Source: Pelosinus fermentans (lineage in GTDB: Bacteria > Bacillota > Negativicutes > DSM-13327). Taken from it: 12,906 nucleotides of DNA. Below, piece by piece: positions 6,392 through 12,906 of the stretch (the stretch's first letter is position 1; each line of letters starts with the position of its first letter). The stretch covers positions 186,220 through 199,125 of the forward strand of contig DJJR01000046.1 in the NCBI GenBank assembly GCA_002434245.1, read 5' to 3'. A program made the translations under genes and the position numbers. The notes under the pieces are model-generated. The model made no database searches. It was not told the origin of the DNA and saw nothing but the letters and a program-made list of their open reading frames with translations.

Positions 6392-6951
6392 TGCGCAGCC
6401 ACCTGCCAATCCGTTACACCCCTAGCAATTGCTGCCGCAAACATACGCTTCCCCTCATGACTTGCTAAAATAGCCTCTTCATCAGGATTTGAGATAAAAG
6501 CCAACTCAACCAGCACTGCAGGTGCATGGGTATTATTGAGGACATACAATCCTGCTTCCTTATCCACATCGCCGTCTGACCAGTCACCGCGGATCGGCAG
6601 CGTGGGAAATTCCCCTGCCATTTGCGCCATGATATACGTGGCCAAAGCATCAGCTCTGGTTTGCCCTCGACTAGTCCAGATCTCCATGCCAGTGGCTGAA
6701 GGAGCTGAAAAGGAATTACAATGGATACTTACTACTGCATCTGCTCCCCAGTCATTGGCTCTATGGCAAATATCCTGCAAGCTGTCCGACTGATATACAA
6801 TAACCTCACTGCCAGCCGACCTTAAATAAACACAGACCATGGCACCCACTTCAACAGCAACATCCGATTCGCGCAATCCAGATGGTCCAACTGCTCCTGG
6901 ATCAGGATATCCCCCTGGTGCATGCCCAGGATTAATAAATATTTTAGCCAT
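6388..6951 (-). CDS. N-acetylmuramoyl-L-alanine amidase (Amidase_3), endolysin-like
   Basis: A 187-aa zinc amidase that cleaves the bond between MurNAc and L-Ala in peptidoglycan. The protein is the Amidase_3 catalytic domain alone. Ligands and catalytic residues are visible: His10 in INPGH, Glu28 in LRESD, His77 in SIHCNS and catalytic Glu149 in VLVELAFISN. There is no signal peptide and no wall-binding domain, so it needs a holin or lysis to reach its substrate, as phage endolysins do. Start is ATG at 6951 with GGGGAGG 9 nt upstream; it overlaps the end of the preceding gene by 8 bp, and the following gene overlaps its stop by 4 bp. These overlaps indicate one polycistronic unit with coupled translation. 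Confidence 0.9.
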   Translation of the reverse strand: MAKIFINPGHAPGGYPDPGAVGPSGLRESDVAVEVGAMVCVYLRSAGSEVIVYQSDSLQDICHRANDWGADAVVSIHCNSFSAPSATGMEIWTSRGQTRADALATYIMAQMAGEFPTLPIRGDWSDGDVDKEAGLYVLNNTHAPAVLVELAFISNPDEEAILASHEGKRMFAAAIARGVTDWQVAAQ

Positions 6952-7297
6952 TGATTTTATCCTCCCCATGTAAATTGGGTGTATTTGTTGCCTTTTGCAT
7001 CTTTCTTATTACCGCCACCTCTGCGTCAATTACCCAGCCAATCAGTACCTCAGGGATAATAAATTTTCTCCACCTTAAAATATCGCTTATTTGCTGGATT
7101 GCAACTCTTCGCTTATCCTTATTTTCCATGCTGTCGGTAAATCGATCCAGCTCAAAAATGATACTTCGAATCGATTCTTTTAGCCTTCCATCCCGAAGTT
7201 TCGCAAAGAATAAAAATAACCCCATAGCCAAAACATTAGCCGCCAGCAATATGCCAACGGCTGCATAAATGATTTGCAAGTCATTTGTTGGTATCAT
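6944..7297 (-). CDS. LLH-type holin-like membrane protein
   Basis: A 117-aa protein with a single N-terminal membrane helix (about 7-32) and a long charged cytoplasmic part. The C-terminal block from RRVAIQQISDILRWRKFIIP (63-82) to GWVIDAEVAVIRKMQ (87-101) resembles the tail of LLH-family phage holins, which carry a helix followed by an amphipathic I-x-A-x-V region. Holins of this type gate release of the endolysin encoded next door. Its ATG follows the stop of the upstream gene directly (TAAATG), with GGGGGT as ribosome binding site. The alternative is a generic membrane scaffold; the family call rests on pattern and context. Confidence 0.65.
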   Translation of the reverse strand: MIPTNDLQIIYAAVGILLAANVLAMGLFLFFAKLRDGRLKESIRSIIFELDRFTDSMENKDKRRVAIQQISDILRWRKFIIPEVLIGWVIDAEVAVIRKMQKATNTPNLHGEDKING

Positions 7298-7546
7298 TTA
7301 ATGTACCCCCATTCCATCTAATCTTTTATGAGCCGATTTTGCCGATTCTTCCACAGCAACAAGCCTTTTATCCATTCCTTTTTGATCTTGATCTAACCGA
7401 AAAAGCATATCTTTCATTTCGGTAATTGCCTCTTTTAGTGCTGTTATTGCTGTTTGCAAAGGCTTAACGATTAAAAATTTTACTAACCCTGCTGTAAAAC
7501 TAATGATTGTAATGAGCTGTACCGTATTGCTAAGATTTAATTCCAA
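7298..7546 (-). CDS. Small membrane/coiled-coil protein, XhlA/holin-like
   Basis: An 82-aa protein with one N-terminal membrane helix (about 9-28) followed by a charged amphipathic helix likely to form a coiled coil (33-78; KEAITEMKDMLFRLDQDQK and DKRLVAVEESAKSAHKRL). This architecture is common in the first gene of phage lysis cassettes (XhlA-like hemolysin/holin partners). The start is taken as TTG at 7546 because GGGGGTGGGG lies just upstream; an in-frame TTG seven codons earlier has no comparable ribosome binding site. It is the first gene of the four-gene unit. The upstream 220 bp show no clear promoter, only AGAGGAG followed by A+T-rich sequence without a usable start codon. Confidence 0.65.
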   Translation of the reverse strand: MELNLSNTVQLITIISFTAGLVKFLIVKPLQTAITALKEAITEMKDMLFRLDQDQKGMDKRLVAVEESAKSAHKRLDGMGVH

Positions 7547-7716
7547 CGCCCCACCCCCAAAAATCAATTCTCATTTATCTACATTCCAGATTTAAAATAA
7601 ATTAAACTCCTCTCTTTTTATCCGTACAATTATCGCCAGATTGAGGTAGGTATAAATCACTAAATTTAACGCTCTCATGAATCCCTTAAGCCCGACTTTG
7701 TAATTCGCGTATAGTA

Positions 7717-7745
7717 AAGCCTTCCGACTAAACGCCGGAAGGCTT
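7717..7745 (-). terminator. Terminator of the aminotransferase-BKACE operon
   Basis: AAGCCTTCCG (7717-7726) and CGGAAGGCTT (7736-7745) form a perfect 10-bp stem with a 9-nt loop, 45 nt after the BKACE stop on the minus strand. Only a short T stretch follows (TTTACTATA), so efficiency may be moderate. Confidence 0.65.
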
Positions 7746-7789
7746 AACTACATCTTTGGTATCTCCTATGCCAAGATACTCATATTAGG

Positions 7790-8605
7790 CTATTTCGTTA
7801 TACCCCATATTCTTCTTACATCTTCTGGAGTTGCGATTTCCCGCCCCATAGCCTTTGCAATATTAGCAATACGCTCTACCAAAGCAACATTAGTTGCCAA
7901 TACACCTTTACTATAATATACGTTATCCTCAATTCCTACCCGCACATGTCCGCCCAGTGCCATTGCCATTACGGACAAATTGACATGTTGAGGACCAATG
8001 ACGGAGACGCTCCAAACTGCATTATGAGGTAAACTTTCATACAGAAAAAAGAGGTTTTTAGGAGTTGCTGGCAAAGAACCTTTAACACCTAATACAAAGT
8101 TGAATAACAAAGGTTCCTTAATCAGTCCCGCCTGCTCTAACCGAGCAGCATTGCTAATCATCGCCGTATCAAACACTTCTATTTCCGGTTTAATATTTCT
8201 TTCCAGCATGGTTCTCGCCAGATATTCAACAAGCTTCGGCTCATTGGCATTAATACTCCTGGGAAAATTAGAGGATCCGGAAGATAGACTAGCAGAAAGT
8301 GGATTTAGCACTAATGCTTCTGCCCTGGCCTCTCCTGATTTTCCGCCTCGTGCACCAGTGGATATTTGTTTTACAATAGGACATCCCGCCTCATCCAGTA
8401 ACCGAACCGTCTGCGCAAAGTATTGTAAATCACAAGTTGGGACTCCCTCCCCGTCTCTTGCATGTATATGAGCTACAGCAGCACCCTTCTCATAGCAAGC
8501 AACAAGATCGTTAGCAATTTCCTCTGGCGTCACAGGAACATGAGGCGTCATACTTTTCGTTGGCACATTGCCAGTCGGCGCGATTGTGATAATTAGTTTT
8601 TCCAT
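7790..8605 (-). CDS. Beta-keto acid cleavage enzyme (BKACE, DUF849 family)
   Basis: A 271-aa zinc enzyme of the Kce/BKACE family, which converts a beta-keto acid plus acetyl-CoA into acetoacetate plus a new acyl-CoA. With ATG at 8605 (AGAGGTG upstream) the numbering matches Kce: His46 and His48 in AHIHARD, Glu226 in GIEDN (Kce Glu230), Ser82 in QISTG, Ser106 in place of Thr106, Glu143, Arg222 and Asp227 (Kce Arg226 and Asp231). The Kce residue Glu14, which holds the substrate amine, is absent: the segment reads TGNVPTKSM. The substrate is therefore probably not 3-keto-5-aminohexanoate, despite the usual database name. The gene starts 12 bp after the aminotransferase stop, so the two form an operon. 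Family certain, substrate unknown. Confidence 0.92.
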   Translation of the reverse strand: MEKLIITIAPTGNVPTKSMTPHVPVTPEEIANDLVACYEKGAAVAHIHARDGEGVPTCDLQYFAQTVRLLDEAGCPIVKQISTGARGGKSGEARAEALVLNPLSASLSSGSSNFPRSINANEPKLVEYLARTMLERNIKPEIEVFDTAMISNAARLEQAGLIKEPLLFNFVLGVKGSLPATPKNLFFLYESLPHNAVWSVSVIGPQHVNLSVMAMALGGHVRVGIEDNVYYSKGVLATNVALVERIANIAKAMGREIATPEDVRRIWGITK

Positions 8606-8617
8606 TGTACTCACCTC

Positions 8618-9955
8618 TTATTTCACTGATCCAATATTTTTATCAAATTCAATAAATCCGGCTACCATGCCTTCGATCAATTCATCGGCCTGGTTCTTTG
8701 TGATAATCAGTGGTGGCGCTAGAAGGAACTGATCCCCATTTTCTCCATCCGCATTACCATTACCCGGATATACAATCACCCCATGCTTTATTAATGTACT
8801 GGTAAGCTTTTCTGCCATTCCCATTTTAACTGGGAATGGTTCCTTCGTTACCTTGTCTTTTACAATTTCCACACCAAGCATCAATCCCTTACCCCGCACA
8901 TCTCCTACATAAGAAAAGGGCAATAACTTTTCCTTTAATTGTACCAGCAGATACTCCCCAACAATCCGAGAATTTTCTACTATCTTATCTTCTACCAATG
9001 TTTTCACTACGGCCAATGCAACCGCTGCTGATAAAGGATTTCCCCCATAGGTGTGACCATGAACAAATACGCCAGAGCCTTGCTTAAAGGTATTGTAAAT
9101 TTCCTCTTTCGCAATAACAGCGCCTAATGGAGAATATCCGGCACTCATACCTTTAGCAGCACAAATCATATCCGGGACAACGCCCCAATCCTCAATACTA
9201 AACATCGATCCTGTCCGGCCAAAACCAGCCATTACTTCATCAGCTATAAATAAAATATCATAATGATCACAAATTTCTCGAATAATTTTAAAATAATCTT
9301 TATGAGGAACAATCGCACCACAGGCTGCGCCGCCTACTGATTCTGCAATAAAGGCGGCAACATGATCCGCTCCCTCCATTTTAAGGGTCCGTTCCAAATC
9401 AAGAGCACAATCTACGTTACAGGTGTCCTGGCTTTTACCAAAAGGACAGCGATAACAATATGCAGGCGCAATATGAGGAAAATTCAAAAGCAGCGGCGTA
9501 TATTTTCCACGCCTTTTATCGCCTGTCATGGACAAGGAGCCAATGGTATTTCCATGGAAACTCTTCCAGCGAGAAATAATTCGATATTTTGCTGTTTTTC
9601 CATCTCGCTCCATATAGTACTGCCGTGCCATCTTTAGCGCTGATTCAGTTGCTTCTGAACCGCCGGATACCAAATATAGCTTACTCAAGGAACCTGGAGC
9701 CAAGCTTGCTATTAAATCTGCCAGTTCTTGAATGGGAGTCGATGTCCAGCGTGATAAATGGCTAAAGGCTACCGATTTTGCTTGTTGCACCATCGCATCA
9801 ATAATCCGGGGATGAGCATGACCTAAATTTGATACAGCCGCTCCTGAACAAGCATCAATATACTTCTTGCCTTCTTTATCATATAGATAAATCCCCTCAC
9901 CATGATCGACCTCAAGATAGTTTTTATTTACATTACGATAAAATACATTACTCAT
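8618..9955 (-). CDS. Class III PLP-dependent aminotransferase
   Basis: A 445-aa class III (ornithine/omega-amino acid type) aminotransferase. Visible features are the phosphate-binding SGGSEATE (97-104), FHG (133-135), ADEV with Asp239 contacting the pyridine nitrogen, the Schiff-base Lys268 in CAAKGMSAGYSPLGA, and HGHTYGGNP (299-307). A tetracysteine insert, CYRC-x8-C-x3-C (167-183), is seen in a subgroup of these enzymes and may bind a metal. The ATG has AAGGA close upstream. It is first in the operon with BKACE and divergent from a LysR regulator. Class III enzymes favour amino groups distant from a carboxylate, so a beta- or omega-amino acid donor giving a keto acid for BKACE is the natural reading. 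Confidence 0.93.
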   Translation of the reverse strand: MSNVFYRNVNKNYLEVDHGEGIYLYDKEGKKYIDACSGAAVSNLGHAHPRIIDAMVQQAKSVAFSHLSRWTSTPIQELADLIASLAPGSLSKLYLVSGGSEATESALKMARQYYMERDGKTAKYRIISRWKSFHGNTIGSLSMTGDKRRGKYTPLLLNFPHIAPAYCYRCPFGKSQDTCNVDCALDLERTLKMEGADHVAAFIAESVGGAACGAIVPHKDYFKIIREICDHYDILFIADEVMAGFGRTGSMFSIEDWGVVPDMICAAKGMSAGYSPLGAVIAKEEIYNTFKQGSGVFVHGHTYGGNPLSAAVALAVVKTLVEDKIVENSRIVGEYLLVQLKEKLLPFSYVGDVRGKGLMLGVEIVKDKVTKEPFPVKMGMAEKLTSTLIKHGVIVYPGNGNADGENGDQFLLAPPLIITKNQADELIEGMVAGFIEFDKNIGSVK

Positions 9956-10099
9956 ATTTCCTTATCATCCCTTTTATTTATATTTATTTCTGTTTTACAC
10001 CCGTTCCATGGTTATCAGAAAAATGCACTGGAGCAAGAGAATCTCATTAGAATGATCCCCTATCTTTTTTTAAAAGCATATAGACTTATTTTTGACGAC

Positions 10100-10127
10100 A
10101 GTATATCATATAATTATCAATAGTAAA
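10100..10127 (-). promoter_or_regulatory. Probable promoter of the aminotransferase-BKACE operon
   Basis: On the minus strand TTTACT (10122-10127), a 16-bp spacer and TATACT (10100-10105) form a plausible sigma-A promoter, giving a 5' leader of about 135 nt. The 8-bp palindrome ATAATTAT (10110-10117) lies in the spacer. Confidence 0.45.
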
Positions 10128-10141
10128 AACGATTGTTTTAT

Positions 10142-10155
10142 ATGATTATAATCAT
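10142..10155. promoter_or_regulatory. Palindromic operator candidate for the LysR regulator
   Basis: ATGATTATAATCAT is a perfect 14-bp palindrome 31 bp before the LysR start. It contains TATAAT (10147-10152), which may be the regulator's own -10, and is centred about 55 bp upstream of the inferred start of the divergent operon. Binding there would repress the regulator and could activate the operon, as is common in LysR systems. Confidence 0.5.
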
Positions 10156-10186
10156 TTTTTTATATGGTTAAGAGGAGATGAATGGT

Positions 10187-11068
10187 ATGGAATTACGCCA
10201 GTTACAGATATTTTACGTTGCCGCCCAAACACTTAACTTCACAAAAGCAGGTTTGAAGCTAGGCTACGCGCAATCCAACATTACCGGTCAAGTTCGTCAA
10301 CTCGAAGAGGAATTAAAAGTGAAATTATTTGATCGGATAGGACGGAGAATTCAGCTAACAAGCGACGGTAAGAAACTTCTAAGCCATGCCAAGTGTATAT
10401 TAGATCTATATGAAAAAGCTAAAGATGATTTCGTACCCCAAGGCGTTCGCGGCATCCTAAACATTGGTGCTGCTGAAACCGTCTGCGTTTATCGTCTTCC
10501 TCAAATCTTAACTGAATACCGCAAACTCTATCCCCAGGTTGAAATACGAGTTCAAACGGAAAGCTGTGAACATTTTTTTGAATTAATCAAGTCCAACACT
10601 ATTGATATAGCGCTGGTACTGACCGACAAAATAAAATCTGCGGAAATGGTGGTACAAACACTGCATGATGAAGCAATGACGGTTGTGGCAAGTCCGCTTC
10701 ATCCTCTGGCACATAAGAAAAATATTAAACCCCATGATTTTACCGATGAATGTTTAATCATAACATTACCAGGCTGCGGCTATCGCCCTATGGTTCTTTC
10801 TTTGTTTAAAGAGAAGCATGCTAAACCTGGATCACTTATGGAACTTTCCAGCATTGGTGCCATACGACAATGTACCATCTGCGGTTTAGGCGCTGCCATC
10901 TTACCCAAAATTGCTGTTCAAGATGATTTAGAGCGAGGCAAACTTGTCGAGTTGGACTGGACCGGACCTAAGATTGACGTGAAAACCCAACTAATTTACC
11001 ACCATGAAAAATGGCTGACGCCAGCAATGCATGCTTTTTTAGAACTCTGCGGCTCAATGAAGCAATAA
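10187..11068 (+). CDS. LysR-family transcriptional regulator
   Basis: A 293-aa LysR-type regulator. The N-terminal winged HTH is typical (MELRQLQIFYVAAQTLNFTK followed by AGLKLGYAQSNITGQVRQLE, about 1-40, then LFDRIGRRIQLTSDG). The rest, from about 88, is the periplasmic-binding-protein-like effector domain, starting at GILNIGAAETV. ATG at 10187 is preferred because AGGAG then lies 9 nt upstream; an ATG three codons earlier abuts the ribosome binding site. Divergent from the aminotransferase-BKACE operon with a shared 231-bp control region, it is the obvious regulator of that operon and maybe of the symporter. The inducer is probably the pathway substrate or an intermediate. Confidence 0.93.
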   Translation: MELRQLQIFYVAAQTLNFTKAGLKLGYAQSNITGQVRQLEEELKVKLFDRIGRRIQLTSDGKKLLSHAKCILDLYEKAKDDFVPQGVRGILNIGAAETVCVYRLPQILTEYRKLYPQVEIRVQTESCEHFFELIKSNTIDIALVLTDKIKSAEMVVQTLHDEAMTVVASPLHPLAHKKNIKPHDFTDECLIITLPGCGYRPMVLSLFKEKHAKPGSLMELSSIGAIRQCTICGLGAAILPKIAVQDDLERGKLVELDWTGPKIDVKTQLIYHHEKWLTPAMHAFLELCGSMKQ

Positions 11069-11176
11069 ATATATAAACCGGTTAAAGCAGTACAAAGATA
11101 TTATTACTTCAGGATACTGCACCCGGGATTAATCATTTATCAAGGTCAGCTGCATTCCATTGTTTCTATGGCAGAG

Positions 11177-11234
11177 CAGATGAAGGGAGCTCTTACGGCA
11201 AATCCGTACTCCAGAGCTCCTTACCATCTGTTTT
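11177..11234 (+). terminator. Large nested-stem terminator after the LysR gene
   Basis: An outer stem CAGATG/CATCTG (11177-11182, 11225-11230), a middle stem GGAGCTCT/AGAGCTCC (11186-11193, 11213-11220) and an inner stem TACGG/CCGTA (11194-11198, 11204-11208) stack into one long hairpin, followed by TTTT (11231-11234). It lies between the convergent LysR and symporter genes. Confidence 0.7.
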
Positions 11235-11280
11235 GTGCTGAAAATTGCTTTACTTATCCTCGTAACTCATTCTAATTATG

Positions 11281-12567
11281 TTAAGCCTGCATCTCGTTAA
11301 ATTGTCTAGGAGCATCAGGGTTTCCAAAGAAACGGTTCAGAAGGAGAGCAACAAAGGTATTGCCAAATACATTAACAACCGTACGTCCCATATCCATGAG
11401 GCGATCCACTCCAGCGAGAATAGCGATAGCTTCGGCTGGCAGCCCTATGGTAGTCAATATAACGGCCATTACAACAAGTGATGCTGATGGAACGTTAGCT
11501 GTTCCTTTATTTGCAATTAAAGTGGTCAACAGAATGGTCGCAAGCGCCCCCATGGAAAGATGCAGGCCATAAGCATCAGCGATGAAACAAATCGCAAGTG
11601 ACTGATATAAAGCAGATCCGTCAAGGTTAAAGGTGTACCCAAGAGGCAGGCAAAACGCGGGTATCTTTGTCGGAATACCCATTTTTTCAAGTGCTTTGTA
11701 TAGAACTGGCAGTGCCGGTTCGGAGGAGCAGGTAGCAAATCCCAGAAGTAAAGCATCCGCTATGGTTTTCACCATTTTTATCGGCTTGTATCCTAATATG
11801 GCAACTAAAGCCAAAAATATAAGTCCGAATACAAATAGACCAACATATAAGGTAAGAATTAACTTCGATAGCGCAATAATCATTGCCATGCCCTGTGATG
11901 CGAAAACCCAGGCCATAATACCTGCGACTGCCACCGGGGTCACACGTAAAATGCCATTAACAATTTTTATCGTGGCTTCGAATAAGGTTTCCAATATATC
12001 AATAATTGGCTTAGCTTTTTCCTTCATCGTCCCAAGCGCCACTCCAAATGCAATACAGAATGTTAGAAAGGGCAGAATTTTTCCAGCGGCAGCAGTTGCC
12101 AATACATTCTCAGGAATTAGGTCCAGAAAAAATTTCACCCAATCAATTGACTTTGCCAAGTCTTGGGGGATAACGCCAGTAGCGGTCATAGCAACTCCGA
12201 GACCCGGATGAAAAACCTGGTTAAGCGCAATACCCAACAATGAAGCCATACCTGTAGCAAAGTAAAACCATGCAAAAGTAACAGCTGCCATTTTCCCTAG
12301 CTGTTTCATGTCACTAGCCATATGATAAATGCCCATGACGACTGACGAAAATACCAAGGGAATGATAATCATCTTAATGGACTTGATAAATGCAGTGCCT
12401 ACGGGTGCTAGAGTCTTGCCGAAATCAGGCCACAAACTTCCCACCACTACGCCTATGATAAGTCCGACTATCATTTGCTGCCATAAAGGAACTTTGGCCT
12501 CCAGCTTATCGAAAAAGCCCCTCTCATTTTTCTCCTTAATCGTCTCTTGAAGTTGTATACTATCCAT
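11281..12567 (-). CDS. Dicarboxylate/amino acid:cation symporter (GltP/GltT-like)
   Basis: A 428-aa DAACS-family (SLC1-like) secondary importer for glutamate, aspartate or related dicarboxylates. Hairpin 1 reads ATCSSEPALPV (278-288), helix 7 FNLDGSALYQS (313-323), hairpin 2 ANKGTANVPSASL (352-364) and helix 8 VDRLMDMGRTVVNVFGN (387-403). Arg395 matches the residue that reads the side-chain carboxylate in GltPh. Asn403 stands at the position of GltPh Asp405, as in many proton-coupled members. ATG at 12567 follows GGGAGG at 9 nt. An in-frame upstream extension reaching 12633 has its own strong GGGAGGTGA. Nearby LysR, aminotransferase and BKACE genes suggest it imports their substrate. Its leader carries a terminator. 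Confidence 0.93.
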   Translation of the reverse strand: MDSIQLQETIKEKNERGFFDKLEAKVPLWQQMIVGLIIGVVVGSLWPDFGKTLAPVGTAFIKSIKMIIIPLVFSSVVMGIYHMASDMKQLGKMAAVTFAWFYFATGMASLLGIALNQVFHPGLGVAMTATGVIPQDLAKSIDWVKFFLDLIPENVLATAAAGKILPFLTFCIAFGVALGTMKEKAKPIIDILETLFEATIKIVNGILRVTPVAVAGIMAWVFASQGMAMIIALSKLILTLYVGLFVFGLIFLALVAILGYKPIKMVKTIADALLLGFATCSSEPALPVLYKALEKMGIPTKIPAFCLPLGYTFNLDGSALYQSLAICFIADAYGLHLSMGALATILLTTLIANKGTANVPSASLVVMAVILTTIGLPAEAIAILAGVDRLMDMGRTVVNVFGNTFVALLLNRFFGNPDAPRQFNEMQA

Positions 12568-12672
12568 CTTCAAAGTCCTCCCACAATCAAATTTTGCAAT
12601 ACCAAACGTTAAAAACAATGAAGCGTAAATCACCTCCCAACAGCAGCCTTTTTTTCACTTTTAGTAAATAAC

Positions 12673-12718
12673 AGAAAAAAAGAAGACTCATTTCAACTTA
12701 ATGAAAAGAGTCTTCTTT
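12673..12718 (-). terminator. Intrinsic terminator or attenuator in the symporter leader
   Basis: AAAGAAGACTC (12679-12689) pairs with GAGTCTTCTTT (12708-12718), extended inward by TTTC/GAAA across one mismatch. On the minus strand it ends in a run of seven T. It lies about 110 nt before the symporter ATG with no clear promoter in between. It could end an upstream gene or act as an attenuator for the symporter. Confidence 0.75.
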
Positions 12719-12762
12719 GACTGCAAAACATTTACGATTGCATTTACCAGTTCAGCAATCAT
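12688..12762 (-). CDS. 24-aa possible leader peptide overlapping the terminator
   Basis: An open frame starting MIAELVNAIVNVLQ and ending FIKLK, with AAGGA about 13 nt upstream. The frame runs through one arm of the terminator stem and stops inside its loop-proximal part, so a translating ribosome would block the hairpin. An in-frame ATG at 12807 would extend it to 39 aa. No family is recognised; chance is possible. Confidence 0.25.
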   Translation of the reverse strand: MIAELVNAIVNVLQSKKTLFIKLK

Positions 12763-12786
12763 AAGTATGATTTTTTCCTTGGTCAC

Positions 12787-12815
12787 AGTATAACATGTGT
12801 ATATCATTATTAAAA
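12787..12815 (-). promoter_or_regulatory. Possible symporter promoter upstream of the terminator
   Basis: TATACT at 12787-12792 (minus strand) is a good -10; the hexamer 17 bp upstream (TTTTAA) is a poor -35, suggesting activator dependence if real. A start near 12780 would give a leader of about 210 nt containing the small open frame and the terminator. Confidence 0.3.
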
Positions 12816-12816
12816 A

Positions 12817-12906
12817 TCACCATTCATGATGATGAATCATCTTAGTCGTACCGCCTAAGCGAGTCGGTACGCAGATGGCAATAAATCCGTAGTTTTGCAA
12901 TCGAAG
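12817..12906 (-). CDS. Possible C-terminal end of a minus-strand gene at the window edge
   Basis: The last 90 bases on the minus strand are open for 29 codons and end in TGA. The product reads like ordinary protein (YGFIAICVPTRLGGTTKM, ending HHHEW) with balanced codon use, but it is too short to assign. A 7-bp stem CGTACCG/CGGTACG (12847-12853, 12865-12871), flanked by CATCT/AGATG, lies within it and could instead mean structured RNA. If coding, the terminator at 12673-12718 could belong to this gene. Confidence 0.3.
   Translation of the reverse strand, partial: LRLQNYGFIAICVPTRLGGTTKMIHHHEW

Noticed and set aside
8100..8471. Plus-strand open frame inside the BKACE gene
   Set aside because: It is antisense to a clearly conserved enzyme and has no ribosome binding site or recognisable product. 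The same holds for the other long frames opposite the aminotransferase, amidase, MFS and symporter genes.
11086..11241. Open frame of about 50 codons after the LysR gene
   Set aside because: No start codon with a ribosome binding site, and it runs through the terminator hairpin; its content does not resemble a known protein.
12838..12877. tRNA-like or riboswitch-like fold at the right edge
   Set aside because: The CGTACCG/CGGTACG stem with flanking CATCT/AGATG lacks other tRNA arms or any riboswitch core I recognise, and the same bases can be read as the end of a coding region.

Overview
The window most likely comes from a low-G+C, spore-forming Firmicute with an outer membrane (Negativicutes, Sporomusa/Pelosinus-like). 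This is an inference. It rests on strong GGAGG-type ribosome binding sites, several TTG starts, a sigma-K-like promoter in front of a YkuD-type L,D-transpeptidase, and an amino-acid-fermenting gene set. No rRNA, tRNA, CRISPR array, transposase or integrase is visible.

Left part (1-3800): two MFS exporters on the minus strand, an MdtG-like drug exporter and a fosmidomycin-resistance-type (Fsr) exporter, followed by a divergent AraC-family regulator that probably controls fsr. Between the exporters (1318-1359) lie three exact DnaA boxes plus one degenerate box, all in the same orientation and about one helical turn apart, with no dnaA gene nearby.

Middle part (3800-5770): an orphan six-helix membrane protein (minus), a minimal 113-aa L,D-transpeptidase (plus), then about 700 bp without a conventional gene. 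That stretch holds two terminators, a 42-codon open frame that may be a gene remnant, and a 29-codon hydrophobic peptide gene. The peptide gene has an excellent ribosome binding site, is bracketed by two 11-bp hairpins that could pair with each other, and has a possible antisense promoter just downstream. This layout resembles a type I toxin-antitoxin locus.

Lysis-like cassette (5768-7546, minus): four tightly coupled genes, in order a small membrane/coiled-coil protein, an LLH-holin-like protein, a zinc N-acetylmuramoyl-L-alanine amidase without signal peptide, and an inner-membrane-anchored protein with an extracytoplasmic domain. No other phage genes are present, so it is either a prophage remnant or a domesticated lysis/release module.

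Right part (7700-12906): a catabolic module. A class III aminotransferase and a beta-keto acid cleavage enzyme (BKACE) form a minus-strand operon, with a divergent LysR regulator and then a GltP/GltT-like dicarboxylate/amino acid symporter. Read together: uptake of an acidic amino compound, transamination to a beta-keto acid, and cleavage with acetyl-CoA to acetoacetate plus a new acyl-CoA. Beta-glutamate is a plausible but unproven substrate. The symporter has a long leader with an intrinsic terminator that overlaps a small open frame, suggesting attenuation. A possible 3' end of another minus-strand gene reaches the right edge.
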